A stretch of DNA of 64,000 bases from Dastarcus helophoroides (GCA_028583605.1 CM053328.1:29991578-30055577), one strand, 5' to 3'. Shown: positions 36,746-47,180, counted from the stretch's first letter. A program made the numbers and translations. Notes: generated by a model from the letters alone, not told the origin.

Positions 36746-37317
36746 CAGTTCTACCAGTTATGCTAGGTTAATATAGAATCTTGCCATATCTGATGACCAA
36801 ACCTGATGAGAATTTCGGGGAAATGATGATGTCCTAGCCCTTTGTTGAATACTAAACACCCCCATGAAGCCCGGACCCCAGGGCATTTGCCCCTTTACCC
36901 TTTCCATTCTTTGCAGGCCTAGGTGACGACTCCCTATATCAATCCTAAGGAAGGAATATTAGTCCATATTTATAAAAAAGAAGTATTAGTCTTTACTTTG
37001 CAAAAATAAAGGAAATACTTCGGATGTTATGCATAAAAAATAAAGCAAAAAGGTTTTGCTTCGCCGTTGAAAGTTTTGCTTTAAAGTTTGCTTTAAAGCA
37101 TAAGGTTTTACTTTTTTCGTATTCATAAAAAAAGCTTTCACTTTAAAAATCAAAGTGCATCTACTAGGAAGCTAACTTTTTTTTCTATAGATCAAGTTAT
37201 TTGTCTGTTTATTAATTGTGTAAATTTTAGTCAGGTCTAAGTTTATGGTTGTAATTGAGCATTTGCAATGACTAACGCAGTAAATTTACGTGCAAGAAAA
37301 TATTATAAACCAAGAAC

Positions 37318-37400
37318 TATGTTTATTTTTGGAACCGACTGGTCCTTGATTATCTTCAAAAATTGATGTCTCCTGAAACCAAGGAAAAATTAAAAAATAT
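37318..37400. mobile_element. Hammerhead-type repeat remnant inside second Harbinger copy
   Basis: Keeps the outer end GGAACCGACTGGTCCTTGAT, TATCTTCAAAAATTGA and then CTCCTGAAACCAAGGAAAAA. The core is deleted. It sits after the same word, AAACCAAGAACT, as the copy in the first Harbinger unit. Confidence 0.65.
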
Positions 37401-37660
37401 ATTCCTTTTCCAAGAATAGAAAATGGTGACCAAAAAGAAAGGGCTTGGCAAATTTCTTTTTCGAAGAGCTGTTGGAGATCGCACACATGTTCATAATGAA
37501 AAGCCGGTCAAATTTGTATTTGAATATGTAAATAAAAAAGGTTTTCAAGTTGGAATGTCCAAGTTACATGCGATACAAAGCGTGTTATAACTAGTAATGG
37601 TACGAAATGATTTTCGTATATTGAGAAATTAGATAGTGCGGGAAGTTAACAAGAGGATAA
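37390..37660 (+). pseudogene. Harbinger transposase relic, second copy
   Basis: Contains IPFPRIENGDQK and, in another frame, DRTHVHNEKPVKFVFEYVNK then KGFQVGMSKLHAIQSVL, matching the nuclease core around the first acidic residue and the YVNRKG motif. It aligns with the first copy but keeps a better YVNKKG stretch. Frameshifts make it inactive. Confidence 0.65.
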
Positions 37661-38482
37661 GAAACACAGTTACATTAGGAGACAGTTGATGAGAAATAAT
37701 GCCATATCTGATAACCAAGCCTCCCGAGAGTCACTGGGCAATTATGATATTCTGACCCTTAGTTGGGTACTAAAGACTCCCATGAAGCCTGGGCCCCTAA
37801 GGATATTTGCCCCCTTTACCTCTCCACCTCACGGCGAGCCTACTGATGATTCCCTACATCAACCTCGAGGACAAATATTAGAAGCTGAACTATATTCGAA
37901 ATAGCCTAGTTTTTACCTTTTACTTTAAGTTGTCAAAGGATTTGCTTGCAAAGAAAAGGTAAAGATTATAAATATGAATTAAAGTAAAACCTTTTACTTC
38001 TAACTTTTACTTCTCATTATTACCTTTTGCCTTTGCTTTGTACTTCAAAGTAAATCCTTTAATTTTATAAATATCGCCTAATATTTGCGGTTAAGAATTT
38101 GATAATATATATTTTTATTTCTATTTGCATTTTCCTAATAAATAACCGAATAAAACTATACATAATTCTTGCCCCGAGTGCCGATAGATGTGAAAACCAG
38201 ACTAATGTTATTATTCTATTTGTAAATGATAAAATTTTAATTTTTGGCACTACGCTTAAATTAAAAATTGAAAAAAAAAAACACTCTTTATTTTCCACTT
38301 TTAAGTTTTCACTTCTGTTGGCAGTCCTCATGAACGCCTATTTTTTTTAACAAGCTTGTATCTCGGAAACGAAGATATCAAAGGCCCTATATACTTCTTG
38401 ACTGTAATGGAATTATTACATTAAGAATAATTTATGTGAAACATAATTATTAATAAAAAATCCGAAGGGAAAAAATGTTTAC

Positions 38483-38645
38483 CATTATTAACTCCTCCCA
38501 ATTGAGCTTGAAGGATATTAACTCCTGGCACAACGATGGCTGGTAATGTCCTAGATCTTAAAAGAGGAGGAGGTTTACGACCGACTTTTGCAGCAGTTTC
38601 AAATCCCACGCAAGAAGCACGTTGATCTATTCTGCTCGCTGCCAA
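38483..38645 (-). CDS. Candidate exon 3 of an unrecognised minus-strand gene
   Basis: Minus strand: acceptor TTGTTACAGTGCTCAG, then TTGGCAGCG; donor TAATAATG followed by GTAAACAT. The 163-base exon encodes 54 codons plus one base: LAASRIDQRASCVGFE, KVGRKPPPLLRSRTLPAIVV, PGVNILQAQLGGVNN. It joins in phase 0 to the 45-base exon before it and in phase 1 to the exon at 20016-20199. Non-repetitive composition, unlike its surroundings, and a PPPLLRSR segment suggest real coding. The earlier AG seven bases upstream would shift the frame into a stop. Product unknown. Confidence 0.55.
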
Positions 38646-38753
38646 CTGAGCACTGTAACAAAAAAATATATATATTAATTTATCATGCTGCGTGGGTAGC
38701 CGCTTTAATTACTGATGCAGACATAAAAGTTTTTAACTCTGTGATAAAATTAC

Positions 38754-38798
38754 CCGTGCTACCCTCACATGAATCTCTTGAGTGTTGGCAACCATGTC
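38754..38798 (-). CDS. Candidate exon 2 (45-base mini-exon)
   Basis: Minus strand: acceptor TTTTACTACAG, 45 bases coding DMVANTQEIHVRVAR, then donor GTAATTTT. It is exactly 15 codons, phase 0 at both ends, so it fits between exon 1 (phase 0 end) and exon 3 (phase 0 start) and could also be skipped without changing frame. A further possible exon just upstream (about 38883-38941) has weaker support. Confidence 0.45.
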
Positions 38799-39209
38799 CT
38801 GTAGTAAAACTATTATGAATGTAAGTTAAACTGTACAAAACTGTAAATGTTAAAACTTTAAAGCTGCGGTTTTTGCTTACCCCGATAAGTATCCAGGTAA
38901 ATTTAAAATGATCAATTGGTGACGAAAATAAAATAGTCACTGATTAACAATATCAAAAATTTTAGTGACATATTTGTTAAAATGTTTTGAGAAACGTGAG
39001 TTCTGTGAATCTGAGGAAAACATATGATGTCGATGGAAATTTTTTAAATCATCTTTTAACAGAGCGATAACATTCTTAAGTATTTCCTATTTTTTTTCAG
39101 ATTTCTCTTACTTTCCAAATAAAAAAAGAAATGCGTGCTTCAGGAAAAATACAGTTAGGACATTTAATATGAATTAGGGATGCACACGATACATCGATGT
39201 ATCAACAAC

Positions 39210-39340
39210 ATCGATATTTTCGTTTCGATGTTCGATATATTTGTATCGATACTTTCGTTTCGATGTATCGACGATATCGATACTTTCATTTCTATGTATC
39301 GACGGTATCGATACATTTTTTCGATCTATCGATTGGTGAA
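39210..39340. repeat. 31-bp tandem with TATCGATA sites
   Basis: Units start at 39244, 39275 and 39306, each exactly 31 bases apart (TATCGATACTTTCGTTTCGA, then TGTATCGACGA). A partial unit precedes them. Each unit holds TATCGATA, the insect DRE-type site bound by DREF and overlapped by BEAF-32 CGATA sites in Drosophila. It may be part of a transposon end or a regulatory array. Confidence 0.7.
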
Positions 39341-39464
39341 ATAAGGTAAAAAAAATCTCGACGGTTAAAATTTATCTAAGGACCAGCTAATATGTAACGT
39401 GATCCCATTGACTATTTCACAGCTACTGGTTTCATTTGTTTAAATAAATCGATTTTTTAAATAC

Positions 39465-39838
39465 TGTAACGCAATGTAAATAGATGTAATAGAATTTAGA
39501 ATAGAATTGTATAATTTAGTAAATAAAAAAAAGTTTCTAGAAGGTTCTGATAAGGGGAAAGCGGCCGCGATAACGAAACAAACGGCAGATAAGCGTTCCA
39601 GAAATTTCGGCAAACCATAAGCATTATCTGCCAAAAATTCTGGAAGCCAGGGGCCAAAACTATAAAAAGGCGGTCAGCTTTCCCTCGAGTCAGTCAGTTA
39701 GAGTCAGTGTAATTAGTGAGTTAGTAGAAGTCAATAATAAGTGAGTTAATTGTCAATTGTAGTGATCCAAGTTGAGTTCAGTAATAAAGTGGGTCTTATT
39801 CGATAAGTGTAATCAATCGAACCGATAAGCCCATAACA
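39465..39838 (+). mobile_element. Solo LTR, copy 1, with ATAC duplication
   Basis: Starts TGTAACGCAATGTAAATAGA and ends CCGATAAGCCCATAACA. ATAC flanks both sides (39461-39464, 39839-39842), a 4-bp target duplication as made by Gypsy-type and related integrases. It has TATAAAAA at 39661 and CCCTCGAGTCAGTCAGTTAG just downstream as the likely start region. GCGGCCGC and GGCAGATAAG lie upstream, as in the other copies. There is no internal coding region, so it arose by recombination between two LTRs. Confidence 0.9.
39661..39668 (+). promoter_or_regulatory. LTR TATA box
   Basis: TATAAAAA followed by GGCGGTC. The same word lies at the same place in the LTR at 61483-61857, so it is the likely core promoter of the former element. 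Confidence 0.65.
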
Positions 39839-39849
39839 ATACCAAATTT

Positions 39850-42180
39850 TTTGAAATTTCCGCCTTGTTAAATTTAGTCGTTTTCTGGGATTTTGTCTTT
39901 CTTCAACGTTTCGACTTTTGAAATTTCAACTTTTAAAATTTCGCCTCTTCAAACTTTCGACTTTTCCGAAAATTTCAACTTTTTTTCAAAATTTTGCCCA
40001 CTGTAAAAAAAATACGATTATTTCTAGTTATTCAACCTATCGAACAGTTAATCTTTTTAAAAAATTTGAATTTTTAAACATTTAAATTTTTTAATTTAAA
40101 ATTTCTGAAATTTCTACTTTTCTGGAAAAATCAGAAGGTCGAGTTTTTTTAATGATTTTTTCTATAAATCCAACTTCATTTCCAAATTTCGATATTTTAT
40201 CAAATTTCAACTTTTTCAAAACTTTCGCTTTAAATTTTTTTTCACACAATTTTCAACTATCCAAAATTTCGACTTTTTTCAAAATTTTACTCTTTTGAAA
40301 ATTTTGACTATTCTGATAATTTCAATTTTTTTTTTTTTAATTTTGCTCTTTCGAAAATTCTAGATTTTTTGGAAAGCTTGACACCGAACATGTTTTAAAA
40401 TGCCCAGTTCTTTGAAAATATGTACTTTTTTCAAAATTACGACTGTAATTTAAAATTTTAACTTTTTTCAGAAATTTCGACTTCTTGTTAAACTTTGCGT
40501 TTTTTAAGACTTTCGACTTCCAAAATTTCGATTTTTTGAATCTGTCATTTTAAAAAAATTGTTTTTTTTTAATTTGGGCTTTTAAACATGTACATTTTAT
40601 TTCCCGAAATTTTGATACTTTTGAAAACACTAACTTTTTGAAAACCCCGACGACTTTTTCCAAATTTTCACTCCTAAAATTCTTACCTTCCTAAAATTTA
40701 ACCTCTTTAAATTACGACTTTTCCAAAAATGTCTACCTTTTTTGAAAACTTTGAATTTTTGTTGAAAATTTCTTTAAAATTTCGACTTCATTCGAATCGA
40801 ATTGTTTTGACATTTTGAAATATTTTGCAACATTTTTAATTTTTTTCATGCTTTCGCTGGTTTAAAAATTTTCAATTTGTTTTATAAACTTCTACTTAAT
40901 CAAAGTGTGGACTTTTTACAGCTTTTAAAAAAAATGTTGACCTTTAGGAAAATTTCGATGTTTTTTCAAAATTCCAACTTTTTCGAATATATTCAAACAT
41001 TTTGACTCTTTAAAACAAAGACATTTAATCTTTTTTTTTAACCAGCCAGAATTTTTCTGTTTCTCAACATGTTTACGCTTCATTTCTAGTTTTTTTAGAA
41101 GTGTAGAATTTATTGATAATTTTCACTTTATTTTAATATTTGGACTTTTCAAAAATTTCGGCTTTTTTAAAAAAAATTAACCAAAAATGCATCACTTTTT
41201 TAAAGCTCCACATTTCTTTAAAATATTGATCACTTCTATTTTGAAATTGGGATTATTTTTATAAGTTCAACTTTTCTAAAATTTTGTTTGAAAATTTCTG
41301 TTTTATCAAAATCTTTGAAATATTTAAAAAGGTCAACTTTTAACAGTATATTTTCAAAATGTTGACAGTCTTTTTGAAATTCTAATTTTTTATGAAAATT
41401 TCGAAAAATTTCGTAATTTCATCATTTTTCAAAATTTTGACTTTTTGCAAAAAAACTAAAATTTAACAGGGATCAATTTAAAAAAATTTCCACTTTCTCA
41501 TTTCACTTTTATCTGAAAATATCGATTTTTTTAAATTGATCCTTGTTAAATTTTGGATTTTTTGCAAACATTTCGTTGCATTTTAAAGTTTTTATCTACC
41601 TCGAAAATTTGAACCTTGTTCATAATGTCGATTTTTTCGACATATTGACTTTTTTTTGAAAATCTTAACCTTTTTTGAAAACTTCGACTTAAATTGAATT
41701 CCATTTTTGAGATTTGTGACTTTTTAACTTTTTTTTCAACGTTTTAACTGGGAAAATTTTCGAAACTTTGGATAATTTTGACTTTTTTGCGGAATTTGGG
41801 CTTTTCAAAAATTTAGGTTTTTGGGAGATTTTACTGAAAATATTTCATTTTTCTTAAATCTTGACATTTCTTCATAATTTCTAATATTTTTTAAATTTCA
41901 GACTATTTTTCCAAATTTAAACTTTTTTTCTTTAGAAAATTTGGCCATTTTTTACAATGTTGGTTTTATTTCAATCCTTAAGTTTTTTTAAAGTTTTAAT
42001 TTTTTATGAAAGCTTATACATTTTTTAAAATTTTGACCTTTTTGGGAATTTTGACTTTTTGTAGAATTTCCACTTTCTTTAAAATTTACACACTTTTTGA
42101 AATTTTTCACAATTTTCACTTTTTTAAAGCTTTGGAATGTTTTTAAAAAATGATTTTTATTTAAACTACAACATTTCAAA
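39850..42180. repeat. Degenerate AAATTTCGAC satellite-like block 3
   Basis: T-rich plus-strand orientation, same unit as the blocks near 1-4 and 5.7-7.5 kb (AATTTCGACTTTT, AAAATTTTGACTTTTT). It begins right after the solo LTR. Frames are low-complexity only. Confidence 0.65.
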
Positions 42181-42236
42181 TAATTGAAATACAAATCTTG
42201 TCCCGTGAAACCAAGAAAGATTAAAAAACACAAGCT
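42181..42236 (-). mobile_element. Hammerhead-type repeat, outer part only
   Basis: ATTGAAATACAAATCTTGTC, CCGTGAAACCAAGAAAGATT and ACACAAG are present; the core and other half are missing. At this point the satellite changes from T-rich to A-rich orientation. Confidence 0.65.
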
Positions 42237-42595
42237 TTCAAAAAATTCCAAATTTTTGGTAAAGTCGAAATTAAATTAAAATGTTAAATAAATCCCAATA
42301 TTTTAAAAAAATTAAAAATTTTGAAAAACAGAAATTTTTATAAAAAGTATTAATTTTCAAAGTCAAATTTTTAAAAATATTGAAGTTTTAGAAAAAATTC
42401 GTATTTTATTTCTGAAAAAATCAAAATATTAAAAGTGTCAAAAATTTAAAAAAACTGCACTTTTAAAAAAATAAAAATGTTCTTTCAAGTAAAATTCAGT
42501 CATTTGAAAAATCGTGGCAAAAAATTCTATGAAAAATTATTTTAAAAATATTCGAAATTAAGATAGTCTCTGTAATTTCCTTGAGAATTATTCAT

Positions 42596-42883
42596 ATTTA
42601 TATGAAGTTTTATTGGCTTTTTCTTCGCCAGTCACTCTTTTAAATTAAAAGTTAAAATTTTAAATAATCTTGTTATTTATCTTTTACGTCGTTTAAATTT
42701 TAATATAGTTTTAAGTGTTTTTCAGTGTTGAGTCACAAACAACGATTGAGAAACCAAGATCCAAGGCAATCGCTGTTGGCTGCAATCTATAACATATTGC
42801 CATTCCTTAGTAGAAGGTACTGAAATTTAGGATTTGAAAAGGAGTGACTGACGAAGAAAAAGCCAATAAAACTGCATATAAAT
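42596..42883. mobile_element. MITE, 288 bp, copy B
   Basis: Ends ATTTATATGAAGTTTTATTG, GCTTTTTCTTCGCCAGTCAC and, inverted, GTGACTGACGAAGAAAAAGC, CAATAAAACTGCATATAAAT. Internal AAGTGTTTTTCAGTGTTGAG, TCACAAACAACGATTGA is the inverse of a segment in the MITE at 22299-22684. The end also matches the tail of the hAT relic at 45.2-45.3 kb (GAAGAAAAAGCCAATAAAAC). Confidence 0.8.
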
Positions 42884-45190
42884 ATTCGAAATTATAAAAA
42901 TGTTTCAAAAAATATTCTGAAAAAACCTTTTTCGAAAAGGTCAAATTTTGGAAAAATAGATAAATTTTTAAAAAATAGTTAAGCATTTTAAAAGGCATTT
43001 TAAAAGGGGCTTAAAATTTTAGAAAGCAGCGCGAAAATTTGAAAATAAGTCATATTTTAAAAAAAATTTAAATTGTAATACAGACATTTAAAATTTTCAA
43101 AAAAAACGAAGGTTAAAAAAGAACTAACAAGTTTCAAAGAAGTCGGAAATTGAAAAAAAAACAATCGAAAATTTAATAAAAAAACGACATAAATACAGTT
43201 GAGATTTTCAAGAGATCGTATTTTCAGAAAAAATTGAAATTTCTGACACTTATGCCAGAGAGAAAATATATTTTATGTCAGAGAGAAATGTACGGAATAA
43301 AGTGTCTACTATAAACGCATCTTAAGAGGGAAACATAACGCTGACGGAAACTTTTAAAACCGAACGTTTTTTTTTTACTTTTCATAGACCCCATAACCCT
43401 GAAATACTTCGAAAAAAATAGGTACTTAAATATTTGTTATAGGTACACCTCTGCTACTCTAACTTTAGGCTATGCTAGGAAGTTCCGTCATTGATACATT
43501 TTTATAAACAACCTAATTGCCCACAAATGTTTAATATGCTTTTGCATTAAATAACTTGACTTTTTGAGCATTGAACGTTAATTCTATGGACGCAAAGTAA
43601 TTTTTTTTAATTTAAGTTTTAGTTTGTGTCAGATCGATTATTATTATTTTTGTACAGTTAATTATTTTTAAATTTCTGTTTTACTTGTTGTCATAAGATT
43701 CATTAAAGAAACCAAAAATGTAAAATTGATGCAACTATTTTTATACTAGTTGTAAGTGTATGGAAATAGAAATATGAATAAATAATTACAAAGGATTTGG
43801 AATCTAGGTAACGGGGCCTATAATGGCCCCCACGAAAGGTTAAAAAATGCTTTCGATGATTTAAATTAGTGACATTATGACTGAGATACGTTGTAGAATG
43901 TCTTCTTAAACTTCCGATATTACAATTTCTATGTTTATTTTTTTTCTAAAATGTAAATTGTAAATTAAAACATTTGAGTTTTCTACGAATATTCATATTT
44001 TTTCGAAATTTTAAAACTTACCTTGACGATTTGATTTTCTTTTCCGAATTTCGAGTGTAAGATTTTCTTTTCCGAATTTCGAGTGTAAGTCAAAGGAAGG
44101 ATTTTTTTTTATAAAACATTAACTTAAACTAGAGAGGATATTTTTAAATAATGTTTTACTTTAAAATATTTACCTAAAAATATCACTTAAAACTGTAATA
44201 TTGCTGGAGAAATTTTTCACATGAACCAGTTTTTTACAAATCACACTTTCACTTTTTATTGTTAGTTCTAAAAATATTTTCCTTGTTTCAAAACTCAGAA
44301 ATTTTAATCTAAAGTGTTTTTTTAAACAACTTTTAGTAGAAATTTGGATCTACCAATATTTTTTTGTTTATTTGAAATATTGCATTCCAATCTAGAAATG
44401 TCAATATTTTTCCAAGTTTTTAAAAAAAAGTTTAATTTTGATTTTTGTTCTTTATTTTTTAAACCCCTTTTTTCTCTAAAACCATTGCTTTAAACTCACA
44501 TTTTTAACTGTAAACATACTGATTTTTTTTAAAGATTTAAGGTTTTTTTTGCTTGTAATTGTAGGTTAAACATTTTTTAATATAATTTCCCGGTTTTTTA
44601 AATAGTCTTTGGATCTAAATGGGCGTAAACATTAATTTGCTTTAATATAACTCGTTCGTTTTCTCAAAAAAAATTATTTTTCTGAAAATTTCGGTCTAGG
44701 TCTTTTTTTGTAAAACATTGATTACAAATTTTCGACATTTCAATACTAGAAAATTCAAATTTTATTTAAAGATTTCTATTTTTTCAAGTGTTTTTTATAA
44801 AAATTGAGTTTTATTTTAACTCTGACTTCAAAATTTCTAAAATGTTTCAAAATAAAATGAAGCCTATAATTTGCTAATGATTTCTTTCTCCAGGTTTGAC
44901 CATAAATCCAAAATTTAAATGTTTGCAGGAGATTTACACCTTTTTTTGGTTCAAATTGTTGAGATTTATGCCAAATATGTACTCTTACATTTACTTCCTT
45001 CAACTTTGACACTCAACTCAAATTTTAAATGTTTGAAGGACATTTGCACCTTTATTTTTTTCTTTAAAGCTTTAACTTTATTTTCCAAACGTCTTTGTCC
45101 CCGATGTTTGAAATTTAGGAGTTATTTTTGGAAATTTTTAAAAGCTGAGCTTCTCCAGAAGAAACTTCCTGGATTTAAAATAAAATATTT
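42884..45190. other. AT-rich stretch
   Basis: A-rich satellite-like units to about 43200, then mixed AT-rich DNA. An exact 28-bp tandem duplication (GATTTTCTTTTCCGAATTTC, GAGTGTAA) sits at 44033-44088. No gene recognised before the hAT relic. Confidence 0.4.
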
Positions 45191-45194
45191 CGAT

Positions 45195-45330
45195 ATGGCA
45201 CGCAACTCTCTTAGATATGTTCTGCCAGCAAGTATTGAGCCAGAAAGAGCATTGTCATTAACTGGTTTTTTGGCCAGCAATTTAAGAAGTAATTTAGGAG
45301 AACAGAATGAGGTGAAGAAAAAGCCAATAA
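45195..45330 (+). pseudogene. hAT transposase C-terminal relic
   Basis: The frame reads MARNSLRYVLPASIEPERAL then SLTGFLASNLRSNLGEQN. This fits the hAT dimerisation region (L, PASSxxxER, FSxxGxxxxxxRxxL). It runs into GAAGAAAAAGCCAATAAAAC at 45313-45332, the terminal repeat shared with the two MITEs. The family's FS is LS here. Only the last part of the transposase remains, so it is dead. Confidence 0.6.
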
Positions 45331-45513
45331 AACAGGAACGAAAACGGTATTTTGTTTTTTAACACACAGTTTCAGTAAACTTTGATAATACATGTAAACA
45401 TTCTTATTATGAATGTTCCTTTCCCCCATTTCTGCTGAAATTCTGCACTAAAAAAAATTACTTTTACACCGAAGCTAAATAGTACCACTTATAAAGCTAC
45501 TAAATAAACTTAC

Positions 45514-45735
45514 GGAATTCCGAAAAAATCGGGATTTAACGGGATTAGAATTTTGATGTGGCATATACCAAGGTAGAAAATCTATTCCAGGAATGCAGTC
45601 ATTGCTGCAGTGTCCACGACACAGTGTTTCTCTGAACGTAGACTTCCTGATACGTGACCGTGACAGCGGCGCGCGACATGCGACAGGAGACCAAGACAGT
45701 GGCTCCCAAGTTGCACCATTAACAGTATTCAACAT
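45514..45735 (-). CDS. Candidate exon 1 of an unrecognised minus-strand gene
   Basis: Minus strand: ATG at 45735, 74 codons (MLNTVNGATWEPLSWSPV at the start, PHQNSNPVKSRFFRNS at the end), then a strong donor, GTAAGTTT. It ends in phase 0, matching the phase-0 mini-exon at 38754-38798. It contains a short C-rich part (CRGHCSNDC). An in-frame stop lies 30 bases upstream of the ATG on the minus strand, so this may be the translation start unless an acceptor lies between. It is divergent from the BAG-domain gene, 107 bp away. Function unknown. Confidence 0.4.
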
Positions 45736-45842
45736 GTTGCACGTTTCATAGATGCACTAACTTGTATTTGACCCATACACAAGTGTCACTGTAACACTCG
45801 CTGTCAGTTTCAATATGTCAAAGAGGTAGAATTAAATTTTCA

Positions 45843-46499
45843 ATGGTTCGTCAACGGCCACATACTGTAAACACCAACAATCGCCAAAATGTTGGAGGTA
45901 TGGGCGAATCTAAACCTACAAAAAGCAATGGTCTAGACGAAGATGACCAATCCATCAGTACTATGGTATCACAAGCGTCGTCTCAACAAAGACCACCATC
46001 AAGACCAACTTCGGCAAAATGCAGTCGAAAAGAAAAACATGTTGAGTCACATCATCATCGAAAGACTGAAGCAGAAGAACAGAATAAAGAGCAACAATTT
46101 AAAGAAAACGAAAACTATAGGGCTCGGAGGGATCATCAAGATCATTTTGATGAAAACGAACAAAGAGAACAAAACGAGCAAAAGGAACGTACAATTTGTA
46201 AATCAAAAGAGAGATCATACGAAGAAGTTGCTTTGGAAAAAATTGATCAAATCGTCAAGGACATTAGGAATGTCTGTCATGAAATAGAGCAAGAAAAAAC
46301 TATACAATCGAATGAGCATTTTACCTTTTACGAGGAGAGATTGCTTCAAAAAATTTTAGAATTGGATAGCATAGAAACGAATAATATTGAAATTATTAAG
46401 GGCAGTAGAAAAAGTGCCATCAAATATGCCCAACATTGTTTAAATGATTTGGATAGAAAAACCAAAGAGTATTCAAGCCGTAGCCTTCATACATATTAG
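45843..46499 (+). CDS. BAG-domain cochaperone (BAG3/starvin-like)
   Basis: 218 residues. Residues 1-60 are S, N and P-rich. Residues 60-125 are a highly charged, K, E, R and H-rich region likely to be helical or disordered. Residues about 128-207 fit a BAG domain: EEVALEKIDQIVKDIRNVCH, then YEERLLQKILELDSIETNNI, then RKSAIKYAQHCLNDLDRK. LDSIET and the RK-AI-Q-LD spacing are hallmarks of the last two BAG helices. BAG domains bind the Hsp70 ATPase domain and act as nucleotide-exchange factors; in flies, starvin is the BAG3 relative active in muscle. There is no WW domain. The frame is uninterrupted. An in-frame stop lies near 45790, with a possible acceptor (CTGTCAG) at about 45807, so this could be a whole gene, a processed copy or the last exon of a larger gene. 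Confidence 0.75.
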   Translation: MVRQRPHTVNTNNRQNVGGMGESKPTKSNGLDEDDQSISTMVSQASSQQRPPSRPTSAKCSRKEKHVESHHHRKTEAEEQNKEQQFKENENYRARRDHQDHFDENEQREQNEQKERTICKSKERSYEEVALEKIDQIVKDIRNVCHEIEQEKTIQSNEHFTFYEERLLQKILELDSIETNNIEIIKGSRKSAIKYAQHCLNDLDRKTKEYSSRSLHTY

Positions 46500-46625
46500 T
46501 AATTACTGTATAATTGCTTTCAGTAATGTCATTTTGGTTAGAAGAATCAAAGTAGCATCAAATAAGACTTTTTTTAGCTTTTAATCCTGACACACAGTAT
46601 TTACGTCATTATTAGAAATTGTTTT

Positions 46626-46631
46626 AATAAA
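46626..46631 (+). promoter_or_regulatory. Poly(A) signal for BAG gene
   Basis: AATAAA about 130 bases after the stop codon of the BAG-domain frame. Confidence 0.5.
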
Positions 46632-46734
46632 TTATGTAAAATTAGTCATAGCTTAATTTTCATGAATGAACTGATCTTTTGATATTTCATATGGCGAAAT
46701 GATGCGAACGAGATCGAAATAATATGAACAGAAA

Positions 46735-47180
46735 ATGAAATACAAATCTAGTTTCCTGAAACCATGAAAGATTAAAAAATACAACAAAGGTTGCCCTAAC
46801 ATGTTTCGATATCCACGTTCCGATACACGTCGTAGTGTCACAATTCCTTATCTGTCAACCTTAGCTATTTTTAACAGAGAGGAGTGGCCTAAAGGCCCAG
46901 CGCAACCATTCATAAGGTCGTCTGCAGCCTTGTCTGTGTATGATTAAATGCGCATGCTCGTTCGGATGTGGTCGATCATGCACGAAGTGAATATTCTTAG
47001 TAAATAAGGGTTAATTTTAGGATTAGGTGTCAGTATCTCTCTGAATATGATAGCTTGGTTATCGAAACGCGTTAGAGCAACCTTTGTTGTATTTTTTAAT
47101 CTTTCTTGGTTTCAGGGGACTAGATATGTTATTCATTTTTTGAAGATAACCAAAGACCAGTCCGTTTCAACAAAAAAAAA
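46735..47180 (+). mobile_element. Hammerhead-type repeat, inverted halves with about 230-bp insert
   Basis: The left half (46735-46812: GAAATACAAATCTAGTTTCC, ACAACAAAGGTTGCC, TGTTTCGATATCC) and the right half (47031-47180) are inverted copies around unrelated sequence. The right half reads TATCTCTCTGAATATGATAG, CTTGGTTATCGAAACGCGTT, AGAGCAACCTTTG and ends GATAACCAAAGACCAGTCCG. Stem I (CTCT with AGAG), stem II and palindromic ACGCGT are intact, but CTGAAGA is CTGAATA, losing an invariant G. Confidence 0.7.

Larger units (their letters stand above)
35780..38079 (+). mobile_element. Tandem pair of PIF/Harbinger relics with AAT duplication
   Basis: AAT flanks both ends (35777-35779 and 38080-38082). 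The outer ends AGGCCATATTTATAAAA and TTTTATAAATATCGCCT are inverted repeats. Two direct copies of about 1.1-1.2 kb lie inside (35780 to about 36962 and 36963-38079). Each begins with CCATATTTATAAAA, AGGAAATACTTC and TTGAAAGTTTTGCTTTAAAG. Each holds transposase remnants, and each carries a hammerhead-type repeat after the same word, TATAAACCAAGAACT. One element duplicated, or two fused. Confidence 0.75.

Noticed and set aside
38883..38941. Extra upstream exon (TILFSSPIDHFKFTWILIG) before the 45-base exon
   Set aside because: The donor is acceptable and the frame fits, but the acceptor is weak and its 5' phase does not match the candidate first exon. Left out of the gene model.
39210..39340. 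Regularly spaced repeats considered as a CRISPR-like array
   Set aside because: Units are directly abutting with no unique spacers, and the genome is eukaryotic.
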